Source of the DNA: Mytilus edulis
Taxonomy: Eukaryota; Mollusca; Bivalvia; Mytilida; Mytilidae
Length of the DNA stretch: 64,000 nucleotides
NCBI RefSeq assembly: GCF_963676685.1
Contig: NC_092350.1
Span: forward strand, 45,367,705-45,431,704
Direction: 5' to 3'
The position numbers and the translations under genes were made by a program. The number at the start of each line of letters is the position of its first letter. The first letter of the stretch is position 1. The notes below the pieces were generated by a model. It was given only the letters and a program-made list of their open reading frames with translations. It was not told the origin of the DNA and searched no databases. Shown here piece after piece: positions 27,450 through 38,439 of this stretch.

Positions 27450-27703
27450 GGGGCCTCGGTGGCCGTGTGGTCTGATTATTTATTACTGTAATCTCTAGCC
27501 AGGCAGCGCTGATGTTGTGAGTTCGAAGCCCTCTCCTGCGGGTGAACTCGACTCCAATCTTAATTGACTAGGATTGTCAGTTTTCCTACCGAAGGTCGGT
27601 AGTTTTCTCCGGGCATTCCGACTTTCTCTACCAATAAAAACTGACCGTCACGAAGTAGCCCAAAAAGCGGGGCTGAAAAGTGGCGATAAAAAAAAAAAAA
27701 AAA
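27450..27703 (+). mobile_element. tRNA-headed SINE with A-tail
   Basis: The head GGGGCCTCGGTGGCCGTGTG supplies a box A (TGGCCGTGTGG), and GTTCGAAGCCC about 60 bp on is a box B. The body has a conserved block (CTTAATTGACTAGGATTG, ACCGAAGGTCGGTAG) and ends in GTGGCGATAAAA plus a run of A. The body recurs at 14878-15122. Possibly related to the molluscan RUDI SINE described in the literature; not verified. Confidence 0.75.
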
Positions 27704-28586
27704 ACAATTATCGCAATGCAATAGTTACGCATAATACTTCGTGCAAATTTCGAAGTTAGGGATTTTAAAATATATGCAAATGGACAGAAGTATTCATTTA
27801 GCATTTACATGTAAAAAGTCAAATTATTTTTCAAAAAACTATCTTCCTCCTCTTTATTAGAGACCGTCTTTTTGTTGTCTGAATAAAGAATTTTTCTTTT
27901 GAAATTTTAACATCCACGTCTGTACAATGAAACTACAGATTTCATAAAAAATAATAAGGACAATACGTATAGGAGTTTATCTTGACAGCGAATCCTTCAC
28001 CTTTTCGTGTCTATCGTACTCTTCATCATCTATTCGAATAATGTTCTTTCAATTTGAAAGATTATCTTTTTGAATAGTCTTTGGTTTTGATTTTCACCAG
28101 TATTTGTTGAATCTATTTGATTTGATTTAACTGTTTGTATACAAAACACAGTAGCTGAAAAATGCACCTACAGGAAGTGTAAAGTCTAAAATCAACAAAC
28201 GCTTAAGAAACATATAGATGTTTTAATAAGTTTGTTCTAGTTACAGATTTCTTGACGTAGATTATAACAAATGTTCCTTTTACCATATAAAATTAAATAT
28301 AAAAAAACATGAATTCAAATAATATCATCTCGAGCAATTTAAATGTTATTTCAATTTCAGATCAAATTGTGTCTTTTAAAAAAAAAAGTAAATATCAAAA
28401 CTACCAAACTCCAAATGAAATGTTAAAATCAAAAGCTCAAACAAATCAAACGAATAGAAAACAACAGGTATATTCTGGAGTATATAAGTACAGATAGTTC
28501 CTTGTGTCCACAATGCTAGATCATAAACAATGAACATTAATACATACATAAGGAGTTGAGTTTTATTTGTGTATAGAAAACTATTT

Positions 28587-29004
28587 ATAAAACAAATGAC
28601 AAGAGTATGAACATTTACAAACCACCGTAAAACCTTCAACAAGGAACAAAATAATCAATAGATCAAATGACAAGAGTAGGAACAAATCACCGTGGAGCTT
28701 TCAACAAGGAGCACAACTATCGATATGAAGATCAACAATAGTATCAAGAATTACAAATCACCATAGAGCCATCAACAAGTAGTAAAATTATCTATAGAAT
28801 AAATGACAAGAGAAAAACAATTACTTATTGCAAGTTTTAAACAAGGAGTAAACATATCGATTGAACAAATAACAAGAGTATGGAAAATAAAAACTCCGTA
28901 CTGCCTTTACCACAAAGCAAAACTGTCGATAAAACAAATGACCAGAGTATGAACAATTACAAACCACCGTGCAGCTTTCAGGGATGTAAAAAAACAAATT
29001 ATCG
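28587..29004 (+). repeat. Minisatellite, about six units of about 70 bp
   Basis: Units share the order AACAAATGACAAGAGTATGA, ACAATTACAAACCACCGT, AGCTTTCAACAAGGAG and CAAAACTATCGAT. Units start near 28587, 28660, 28730, 28797, 28862 and 28932 and are diverged from each other. Frames at 28376-28642 and 28880-29068 overlap it and are not genes. Confidence 0.75.
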
Positions 29005-29696
29005 AAAAAACGAATGGCATGAGTTTAGCCTTATTCAAGGTGCAACACTAAATCAGGTAGAAAGGTAAAATAGTACAATAGAATAAACCCAACGGCCTGA
29101 TATTTGCTAACACCAGCAGAAAATACTTGTAGCTGACACTTACCAAGTGCCTCGAGAAGATCACCTGTGACACATATTTTAGAAAAAAAAAACAATTGCG
29201 TTGTCAGTTTATTATCAATCTATGAGTTTGACTGTGCCTCTGGTTTCTTTCGTCCCTCTTTTAAAACGTGGCTAGATTCACCAGGTCGGTACTCTGAACA
29301 AAAACGTATCCAGCTTAAAGTACTTTCATTTACATAAAGCTAGTTAGAATCTCATTATCAATAAATGAAAACATCTTGTTTTTTCTCTTCTCTTGATTTG
29401 TCCTTTATTTTACTTAATAATAAGGATATTAAAAAGTAAAATGTTTGAGTACTAACAAAACAAGTTTAATTGCACTACAAGAGAATATACAAAGCCATTG
29501 ACTCCCTATCAGGATGTATTTATTTAAATCTTAGGGATTTTGCTGATGATTGAATAGGATGATATTATATACCACTAATCTATTTTTAGTATTTACTGCT
29601 TGTCTCAATCTTGGGAATTTAAAACGTTAATGTAGGATAGATTTATTCTCTTACTTTTCTGTGATTTACATGTCGAAATGTAGTAAAACAATATTT

Positions 29697-30451
29697 AGGT
29701 CTTTCCACTATTACTTTCATCCATTCTAAATCAAATCTTTTCTTTGTAGAGTTATCTCCCCGAACACTATTTTCCTTGTGACTACATCTCCTCCGTAACC
29801 GTAAAAGAAAACGACAAATTTATTTTATAAAATTGCTCGTTATATCCTTTGCCTAATTATTCCTATTTTGACCGAAGCAATATGAACACTCCATAAGAGA
29901 GTTATTTCCCCTTATGCATTTGATATAAGGGAAATGCATTTCTATCTTATAAACCATCAGTGATAGAGACCTAGGGTCTTTTGATTTAAGGTCCTTCGTC
30001 CAAAAAAATGAAAATAAGTTCAAGGTCAAAGGTCAAGATCATATTCTGAATTTGATTTTGATTTATTTTCACTATTTTCAAATATCTTATAAGCTATCAA
30101 CAAATTATTTTTACTAAATTGTTAGTTGAGACATGTTGTAACATGTTAATTTTGGTTCCGAGGGTGCGTAAACAATAAATAGGAGTTTTCGCACATTTTA
30201 TATTTAGAATTATGCGTTAAGTAATATAACTGATTGTAACAATACATATTAGAGACCAATGGTCTTTGGATTTGAGGTCCTTGGTTTATGACCTTGAAAT
30301 TGAGGTCAAGGTCATTGGTTCATTGGACGTTCTAGATTTTGACCTTTGCTTTAAATTCATATCTATACATCCTAAAGCAATAGGAACTGACATTTTAAAC
30401 TGAATGTTGATGTATTCCTATTAAAATATATTGTTAGTGGTGGAAAGACCT
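29697..30451. mobile_element. Element with AGGTCTTTCCAC terminal inverted repeats, 755 bp
   Basis: The left end AGGTCTTTCCACTATTA and the right end (inverse AGGTCTTTCCACCACTA) match at 15 of 17 positions. The inside holds AGGTCAAGGTCA-type repeats on both strands and no long frame. No clear target duplication was found. Confidence 0.6.
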
Positions 30452-31367
30452 CTGAACAATTGGTTTTTAATTGTTTATGTATATCTCTGTCTTGAATATT
30501 CTTGCATTTATTTGTACTTTATTCCTGTCACATAATATTGTAATTTTGGCGATATTTGTAACATGCTTAAAACGTTCAGTACCATTTGTATAATATGTCT
30601 GTTATTATCACACAGTCCGTTTCTATGTACGTTGGGGTTTATTTATTTAGCCGTTCAGTCTTTTTGTTGTTCCGATTTTTTCCTCTAATAGTTCATGTAT
30701 TTCCCTCAGTTTTGTTTTGTGACCCGGAATTGTGTTAGTTATATCGATTTATGTCTATTGAAAAGCAGTATATTACTATTTCCTTTTATTGTGCACAATT
30801 AAACAGTTCATCTATATGTCTGATGTCTTTTGTTTTTAAAATATTTTGTATGATTGCTGTCTCTTTCAAATTTACCCTATACATTTTATTTTACTTTTCA
30901 TTTAATCTTGAAACTGTCGCACATTTTTAACAGCAAATTATTATTCACAATAAATTCTATAGCCATTGTTTGTTGGAAATAAAACCGTAAGAAGATATAG
31001 TAGTTGTTGATAGCAATACATCCTCCTTTCTATCAAACAATTATCTGTTATGAATATGTTAACATAAACCTATTTGTTGTCGATGTTATAACATGCACAA
31101 GTCATCATTGTATTGTTATAACTGTCAAATTGTAACGAATCTGATATGTATAACTCAAAAACGAGGTATAAGATATAATGATAAATGTTTTAAAGTGATG
31201 GGTACATTTGAATGCAATGAATATGATAGGCTAAGTTTGTTGAAGCCCTGTGTTTACCCTAGTTTAACAATTAATGCTAAATAAGAGGGATTCACGGGTA
31301 AACGATAATTATGCACAAAATATAACCTTAACCTTGAGATTTTAATTATAATCGAAAAAATACTTAA

Positions 31368-31919
31368 TATGCATGTGATTCAAAAACGTATACAGATATC
31401 TATATCATTAACGGAAAGCTGAATACTAAAATTTATGATAAAAGAGATGACTTTTCATTTCCTATCGTTAATTATCCATTTTTAGATGGTGACGTTCCCT
31501 TGTCACCATCTTACGATGTTTATATATCTCAACTTGTACGATTCGCTCGTGTTTGTAACAATGTTTTAGATTTTAACGAGAGAAATTTATGTATTACTGA
31601 AAAATTATTACACCAGGGTTTTCGATATCACAAACTAGTCAAAACATTTACTAAATTTTATCATCGGTATAAGGACATCATTCGTAAATATAGCTCACCA
31701 TGCAGACTTCTTATACATTCAGGTATTTCACATCCAATTTTTTATGGAAATATTCTTTATAAAGCACAAAGGTGTCAGTATTCACCTCAAAAACTAACAA
31801 AACCTTTGAATATACTTATTAAAAAGGGTTATAGTTACGATACTGTTGTCAGGTCATTAAAGATTGCATATTTTGGCGTTAATAATGATTCACTTATAGG
31901 GTCTTTGCATCGGAACTAA
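31368..31919 (+). pseudogene. Reverse transcriptase, C-terminal remnant of a retroelement
   Basis: Open from 31368 (a stop TAA sits just upstream at 31365) to TAA at 31917. The translation contains YDKRDDFSFPIVNYPFLDGD and then YISQLVRFARVC and KFYHRYKDIIRKY, a block I know from C-terminal parts of reverse transcriptases in metazoan retroelements; the superfamily is uncertain. The catalytic palm with its DD motif is not present, so this is a 5'-truncated copy. A 3' untranslated part continues to about 32522. Confidence 0.7.
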
Positions 31920-32522
31920 ACACATTTATTAAAAAAACAGTTGTTGGCATGACACGGGTTATGTTCTTCTCATGGCATGGCATGATACTAAACCCCTAAC
32001 GGGAAGGATTGTGCCTGATGTTCATATGATGTAATCATAATCTTTCAGTCAGTTTAATTGAAGTCTGGACCTGGCATGTCAGTTAACTGCTAGTAGTCTG
32101 TTGTTATTTATGTATTATTGTTATTTTGTTTATTTTCTTTGGTTACATCTTCTGACATCAGACTCAGACTTCTCTTGAACTGAATTTTAATGTGCGTATT
32201 GTTATGCGTTTACTTTTCTACATTGGCTAGAGGTATAGGGGGAGGGTTGAGATCTCACAAACATGTTTAACCCCGCCGCATTTTTGCGTCTGGCCTTTGT
32301 TAGTCTTGTATTATTTTAATTTTAGTTTCTTGTGTACGATTTGGAAATTAGTATGGCGTTCATTATCACTGAACTAGTATATATTTGTTTAGGGGCCAGC
32401 TGAAGAATGCCTCCGGGTGCGGGAATTTCTCGCTACATTGAAGACCTGTTGGTGACATTCTGCTGTTGTTCTTTTCTATGGTCGGGTTGTTGTCTCTTTG
32501 GCACATTCCCCATTTCCATTCT
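31920..32522 (+). mobile_element. 3' untranslated tail of the retroelement remnant
   Basis: The stretch from 32420, with GACCTGTTGGTGACATTCTG, to CCATTTCCATTCTCAATT at 32522 recurs at 49569-49675 and, inverted, at 55835-55910. A shared 3' end with different 5' limits is the pattern of target-primed insertion. It also holds AACATGTTTAACCCCGCCGC, a stretch common in mussel repeats. Confidence 0.65.
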
Positions 32523-33354
32523 CAATTATTTAAATTAATAAAATGAAAACCCCTTATTTGATGAATGAATAAAAAAAAAAACGCGATAAGTGCATATTTG
32601 TACTAGAATCATCATCATATCAAGTTCATTGCTTGCAACGAAATGTCAATTGAAAAAAACAAGATATGGAATGAATGTCAAAAGAAGCATCGATATGCTG
32701 TAGTACGGTCTTAAACATTAAGCAAAAACCTAAACTGCATAGGTAGCTATTGAAGACCAAAATTTATTCACATTAAATGATAGCAAATTCAAACGGGGAA
32801 ACTAATGTTGCAATCAAAAATATAATAAAAAACACCTAATAAAAATTACAACAACAAATGACAACCTCTGAATTATAGATTTTTGGCTCTGGTCAGGCAT
32901 GTAAAGAATGTACTTAGATACAACACGTTATGGATATAATTTAAACTATTTATCGTTTTCACTTAAATTCGACAGTTAAAAGCAAGTTTATTTTAAGTGT
33001 CGTATCATAATTGCCTCATATTTTTTTATAGTTATTGTGTTACCTTAAATTAAGTTAGAACATTGGAATGTTAATGCTAAGTCACAGTTGTTTATAAAAG
33101 TTGCACTTCTGTTTTGGAACAAGATAAGAAAGCTGATTCATTCTAAGTTCAAACCTGTAAAAAAGGAAACAGTTGTTTACCCTGTTCAAAAGTCATAATA
33201 TGATTTAGCAAAATAAAATCTGGGTTAAAATAAAGAATCGACGGAAACGCATCAACTTCAAGAGAAAACCAACGGAATAACGGAAATACTTATTTATAAA
33301 ATTATATCAAACGCCAACATTCATAGATTTAAATAAAATTTGGTTAATAGATAT

Positions 33355-33690
33355 AAGAAGATGTGGTATAAGTGTCAATGAGACAACTCTTAATTCAATT
33401 CACAATATGTTAGAATAGGTCAAAGTACAGTATTCAGCACTGAGGTTTGGCTTACACCAAACAGCAAGCAATTTAAAGGGCACCTAAAATGACAAGTGTA
33501 AAACAATTCAAACGGGAAAATCAAAGGTCTAATATATATAAAAAACGAAAAACACGTATGAACCACATCAATAAATGAGAACTGCAGAACATAAGATTCC
33601 TAACTTAGGACAGGTGCAAACATATGCAGCGGATTGAAAGGTTTTAATAGGTACCAACCTTCTCCCTTATCTGAAACAACAGTATAACAT
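33355..33690 (+). repeat. Dispersed mussel repeat, 'gatgtggtat...caatgagacaactct' family
   Basis: Starts AAGAAGATGTGGTATAAGTG and runs through ATTCAAACGGGAAAATCAAA and GACAGGTGCAAACATATGC. The order matches 62526-62830. Family and origin unknown to me; recognised as frequent in mussel sequence. Confidence 0.65.
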
Positions 33691-34149
33691 CATAACATAA
33701 AAAGACACACTATATATAAAATATCAATTGAAATGGCTTAACTGAATCAAAAAATCTATTAACACAAGTGAACATACACTGAACGAATAAATTTGATCTA
33801 TGACACAATGTTAATACAAAATCAATAAAAAGGGGTAAATAGATAAAGGCAACAGTAGTATACCGTTGTGAGATGTTAAACAATTTATCTTGAACAAAAA
33901 GCCTCCAAATAGAATAAAGTACACAAATGAAAATAGTTTTGTTGTAAGGTACAGTTTAAATGGAAAATGAAAATGTTTTTTAGAAAATAAATAATTTTGT
34001 TGTTCATAGTACGAAGAAGTAATTATTATTGTCTACTAAAATCAGAGCGATGAGATATTTACCTGAATAAGTAAACATTAAATAACGGAAAAGTATTAAC
34101 AGGTATAACTAACAAGAAAATACGATTTGACAGTACTTGCAGTTATTAT

Positions 34150-34390
34150 AAAAAAAAAGAAGATATCGTATGATTTCCAATGAGACAACTCTCCACAAGA
34201 GACCAAATGGCATAGAAATTAAGAACTATAGGTCATCGTTTGGCCTTCTACAATGAGCAAAGCCCATACCGCAAAGTCAGCTATAAAAGTCCCCGAAATT
34301 ACAATGTTAAACAATCCAAACGAGAAAAAATAATGGCCTTATTTATATACAAAAAATGAACAACATATAAACAAACGACAACCACTGATG
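34150..34390 (+). repeat. Dispersed mussel repeat, same family
   Basis: CCAATGAGACAACTCTCCAC, CTATAGGTCATCGTTTGGCC and TATAAACAAACGACAACCAC in order, as in the copy at 62526. Confidence 0.65.
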
Positions 34391-36599
34391 TCTGTTTTAC
34401 GTCAAGATTAAAGTCCATATTAGATTGGAAAAGGATGTGTGCATTCAAGAAATTACTTTAGATTTGATAATGGTTATAATTAAAATTCTTTGAAGTTATT
34501 TTTATATATCTTCCCTGGGCACGATGTTTTCACAGATCAGATTCGCAGTTTGCTTTGTTTTCATAAAGATGGTGTATAGTATGACGTTATTGTAAAGTCA
34601 TAATATAAAAAATCTTTTGTCATGTAATATATTATTAATTTTGTACATTTTCGAACATCATGCGCAAATTAAAAAAAAATTATTGTTCTTAAACATGGTC
34701 TTAACGCTCCTTCTCCTTTGATTTAAAGGATACATAAAATTAAGAAATGAGAAACATAAGAAGATAATGATATACAAATCATATTTGGTTTAACAGGTGC
34801 GCTAAAATTCAAATATCGTCTTCAGAAAGCATAAAAGTTAAAATTGCAAAATTAACATCCCGTTACGACATTTCATGAACCACAACCCACAGTAAACACC
34901 ATCATAACAACAACCAAATACAAACAAACAAATAACTAAAAAGTGTAATATACAAAATTTCTTTTGAAAAAAGGCAGAAAATACCAACTTTCAAACTCAT
35001 AATTCGAAAAGAAACTGACAACGTCATGTCTTATCTCAACGAAGAAATGCTAGCAGCAGACAAAAGAATAGACCAGTCCGTCACCGGCAAAAACTCGTCA
35101 ATTATGCGCGCCTTTATGACGTCATTTACCAGATAGAGGGGATCGCCTGTATCCCTGCACTATTTACGTTCATCAAGCGTCTTAGTGATCGTCGTTGTGC
35201 AGGATAAACTAGAAATAATGGTTGTTCTGTAGGTACTTAATGACAATTCCCTAATGACAGCAGTGCTGATTGTCAATTTTGAGAATTTAATTTGCAGAAT
35301 AATTCGTACAATATAGAATTATAGTTTTCCAACCACTCGCTCAACATTGAAACGGAAGTGACGACGCCCCTAAACGCACAAATGACGTTCACTAAAACCA
35401 GAGTTTTTGACGGAAATGCATCGAACTCGAAAGTTGTCTATTGCAACGCAAGAACTACGAAAATCATATATGATATCAGATGCTCAGGAAGATTATGCAT
35501 ATCCTGCTCCACGCGTGTCATCCGTCGTGTTAATGCTGGTGTTTATACATTTGTTGATAAGTTTTTATTGGTGATGTCTCAATTAAAAATGTTAATTTCT
35601 ATTGCAAAGTATTGTCTGACGTGCTGTCGTAAGTAATTTCCCCCCAAATTGATTTCTTACTGACTTTTAAGGGTTAAAAGATCTATCCTATAGAAAGTTA
35701 AGATGTTTGAAATATTGAGCATGTCTTGATAATTTAACAACTTAAGGTTCATTGACCTCTTAATGTCTATTTTCATAGACCTATGTTGCTGTTTGATAAA
35801 TATTTAGCCAGATTTGTTATGAAGTAAGGAAACAAAATCACGCTATAGAAATTCATAATTTTTGGTATAAAATATTATAATGTTATATGATATTTATCTC
35901 ATCATTTTTTTTTATTTCGGCATTTAAGTTTTATAGCACTAGGAAGAACATTTCATTGGTCTAATTTTTAGGAAAAAGGAAGCAAATGGGATTTCTGTTC
36001 TGAAATTAGATGTATAATTTAATTTAAATCTTATACCAAAGTAATTTGATCATATAAACATTAAAGGGTATAAATTGCACTTCACTCACTATGCAGTTAG
36101 ACAAAGTGTGTCTACCCAGGAAGTTTTAGATAGTAAGTCTGGTATATTTGTTTGTGTTTACTGACACACATATCTTTGATTTTGATTTTAAACTCATTTT
36201 TCCTGTATCGTAAATCTACATATTTTCTTCATAAATGTAGTATATTGATTACAAGATGTGGTGAATGTTATTTAAACTCAAATATGACATTTATGACAAA
36301 ATTAGCATAGCAAAGTATATGACTGATAAAAAGGTTAAAATTCGGTTTATTATTCAATCTTAATGGCATTTATTTTTGATAAATTGTGGAAGTTATTTGG
36401 AGGAAGGAGTTATCATCTTAGTTTATTGACCTTTCTTGTACTTTCCTATTGATAAGATAACAACTTTTAGATACTATAATCAAATATTAGTTTACTTAAA
36501 CTTAAATTTCGAACTTGAAATAAAAGATGCCCCATAAACAGTAAGTGCTGTCTCATGTCTTGACTTTACTAGCAGTTGACAATGAAGGTCAGTTGAACA

Positions 36600-36860
36600 A
36601 CATCGTATCTGAAAAGAGATGATCCCAGCTTCCCAATTGTGAAAAGTAAAATAATAAAAACACAGAACACCAAGATAAAAATTCGAAACGAAAAGTGCAA
36701 AATCAAAAACTCGAACACATCAAACGAATGAAAAACAATTGTCATGTTACTGACTTGTTACAGGCATTTTCTTATTTTGAAAATGATGGACTAAACCTGG
36801 TTTTACAGCTAGCGTACCTCCAACTTGTATGGCAGTCGCAGATAATTCTATTATATTGAC
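36600..36860 (-). repeat. Dispersed mussel repeat, 'gattgaacctggtttta' family
   Basis: ATCAAACGAATGAAAAACAA, ATGATGGACTAAACCTGGTT and TTGTATGGCAGTCGCA in order. Other copies: 41860-42075 in the same orientation, and 49730-49960 and 51490-51690 in the opposite one. Confidence 0.55.
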
Positions 36861-37454
36861 AATAAAAAAGGACCATAGCACAATAACACAAGGGCAGGAT
36901 CTATAAAGACCGAGCCACGCCATAAGTATATTACCAAAAAGGGACTAAACATTAAAGTTTGAATTATTTTAAAGACAAACGAATTGACACGTGTTCAAGA
37001 TGATAAACATCTTTAGTACCTAGAATCGATACTTTAAGGACATCATGCATTATTTGTTACATTGATATTTTCTACAACAAAACAGCAGGAAATACAAATG
37101 AAGTTTACATTGATTAGTTATAGAGCTTACATTTTCTATCATACTTTAATTGTTGCTAACAAGAAAACTATTGAAACAAGGGTTACAAGTAGCATAGTTA
37201 AATTCATCCCTTTGAAAAAGTTTTACAGACGACATCACAACTTGGATGGCAATTATGTAATGAATATATATGTCAATGACGACAACGGATATATTCAAAT
37301 TGTTGTTATAACAATTTCGTTCATTTTCTCCCGATAACAACATCATTGGTTAATTTTAATCGATGAAGTTGTACCAACCATGAGTTACATAAAGGTAAGC
37401 ACATGTGAATCAGGATATGTTTTTCCTCCAGAGCACATTAAGTAACCACTGTTT

Positions 37455-37730
37455 TGTGTAAAAGTTTTGTGTTGCTCAGTCTTTATTTTTCCATGTTGTG
37501 TTTTGTAGGGTCTGTGTTTTTCGTATTTGTCATTACATCGCCAGTTTCTCTTCGACGTAAACAATTTGAATGTCTCTTGACGAATAACCAGGAAAAGCAC
37601 TTTACACGCATGAAGTTTATGACGTGGTGTTTTAATTCTTTAAAATACTGGGTCATTACCTCTGCTGATGGACTATTTGCCCATGATGATATCGTCAGCC
37701 TGGAAGTCAGTACTTCGTTACTGACATGAT
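37455..37730 (+). repeat. Retroelement-like fragment, homologous to 41545-41725
   Basis: TTTTGTGTTGCTCAGTCTTT, then TCGACGTAAACAATTTGAAT and ACGTGGTGTTTTAATTCTTT. The second copy at 41545-41725 matches through the first 180 bp. The open frame at 37454-37729 ends ADGLFAHDDIVSLEVSTS, a phrase I associate with decayed mussel retroelement pieces, but no domain is certain. Confidence 0.5.
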
Positions 37731-38075
37731 TTATAACAAACTTTTCGATAATTGTCCATAATTAACTTTTAAACTATTAAAAACTAAGTTTTAAACTCCA
37801 CAAGGCAAAGTTTACCTTTGATGTAGAAATATATCTCCCTCATGCAAAGCTCTGATTCCTTTCCCTGCTTTTGCTATCATTTGTTTTTATATCTCTTCAT
37901 ATTTTCGATAAGCTTTGAATTTTCTAATATTTTGGGCTCGAGTATCACTGATGAGACATTGATTGTCGAAATGCACATCTGGTGCAGAAAATTCAGTACC
38001 ATTAATGTTATTGATAATATATATATAGCTCCTCATCTTTTTGGTCCATATGCATTCTTGGCTTTCAAATATTAT

Positions 38076-38217
38076 GGTATTATTGCGTAACAATTTTCAT
38101 ATTGGCTTAGTTATAGGTCCGAGGGTACCATATTGGCCTGAGGCGAAGCCGAAGGCCAATATGGCTGCCCGAGGACCTATAACTAAGCCAATATGAAAAT
38201 TGTTACGCAATGATACC
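38076..38217. repeat. Near-perfect 142-bp palindrome 3' of the recombinase gene
   Basis: The arms (from GGTATTATTGCGTAACAATT inwards and its inverse) match with very few differences. They meet at a GC-richer centre, CCTGAGGCGAAGCCGAAGG. CCAAT/ATTGG motifs occur four times. Two more (GTCCAATATG and GGGCCAATATG) follow at 38233-38262. Confidence 0.85.
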
Positions 38218-38439
38218 TTTATTAATTAACCAGTCCAATATGAACTCTAGCCGGGCCAATATGAAGATTGAAAATAGTGTGAAAATCTGACATTCAGGAC
38301 TTCAATAGTAGTGATTTGAATATGTATCAATGAAAATTGAGGATTTTAATCAAAACAATAAAATAGTAACAATTTTATTAAATAATCAACAGTAAATAAA
38401 CACAACAAGTAAAAAACATGTTTTTATCTAGTTTTCAGA

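Larger units (their letters stand above)
32523..36599. other. Intergenic DNA with repeats, no gene
   Basis: Besides the repeats at 33355 and 34150, the stretch 35060-35480 is less AT-rich and has TATGACGTCATTTACC. It sits between two parts of the 43135-type repeat (34980-35060 and 35480-35560), so it may be an insertion into one. The 92-residue frame at 35358 is not recognised. Confidence 0.45.

Noticed and set aside
27450-27531. tRNA gene with box A and box B
   Set aside because: The head is degraded, does not fold into a clear cloverleaf, and continues into a SINE body with an A-tail.
28587-29004. CRISPR-like array
   Set aside because: The units vary along their whole length without constant repeats and unique spacers, and the DNA is eukaryotic.
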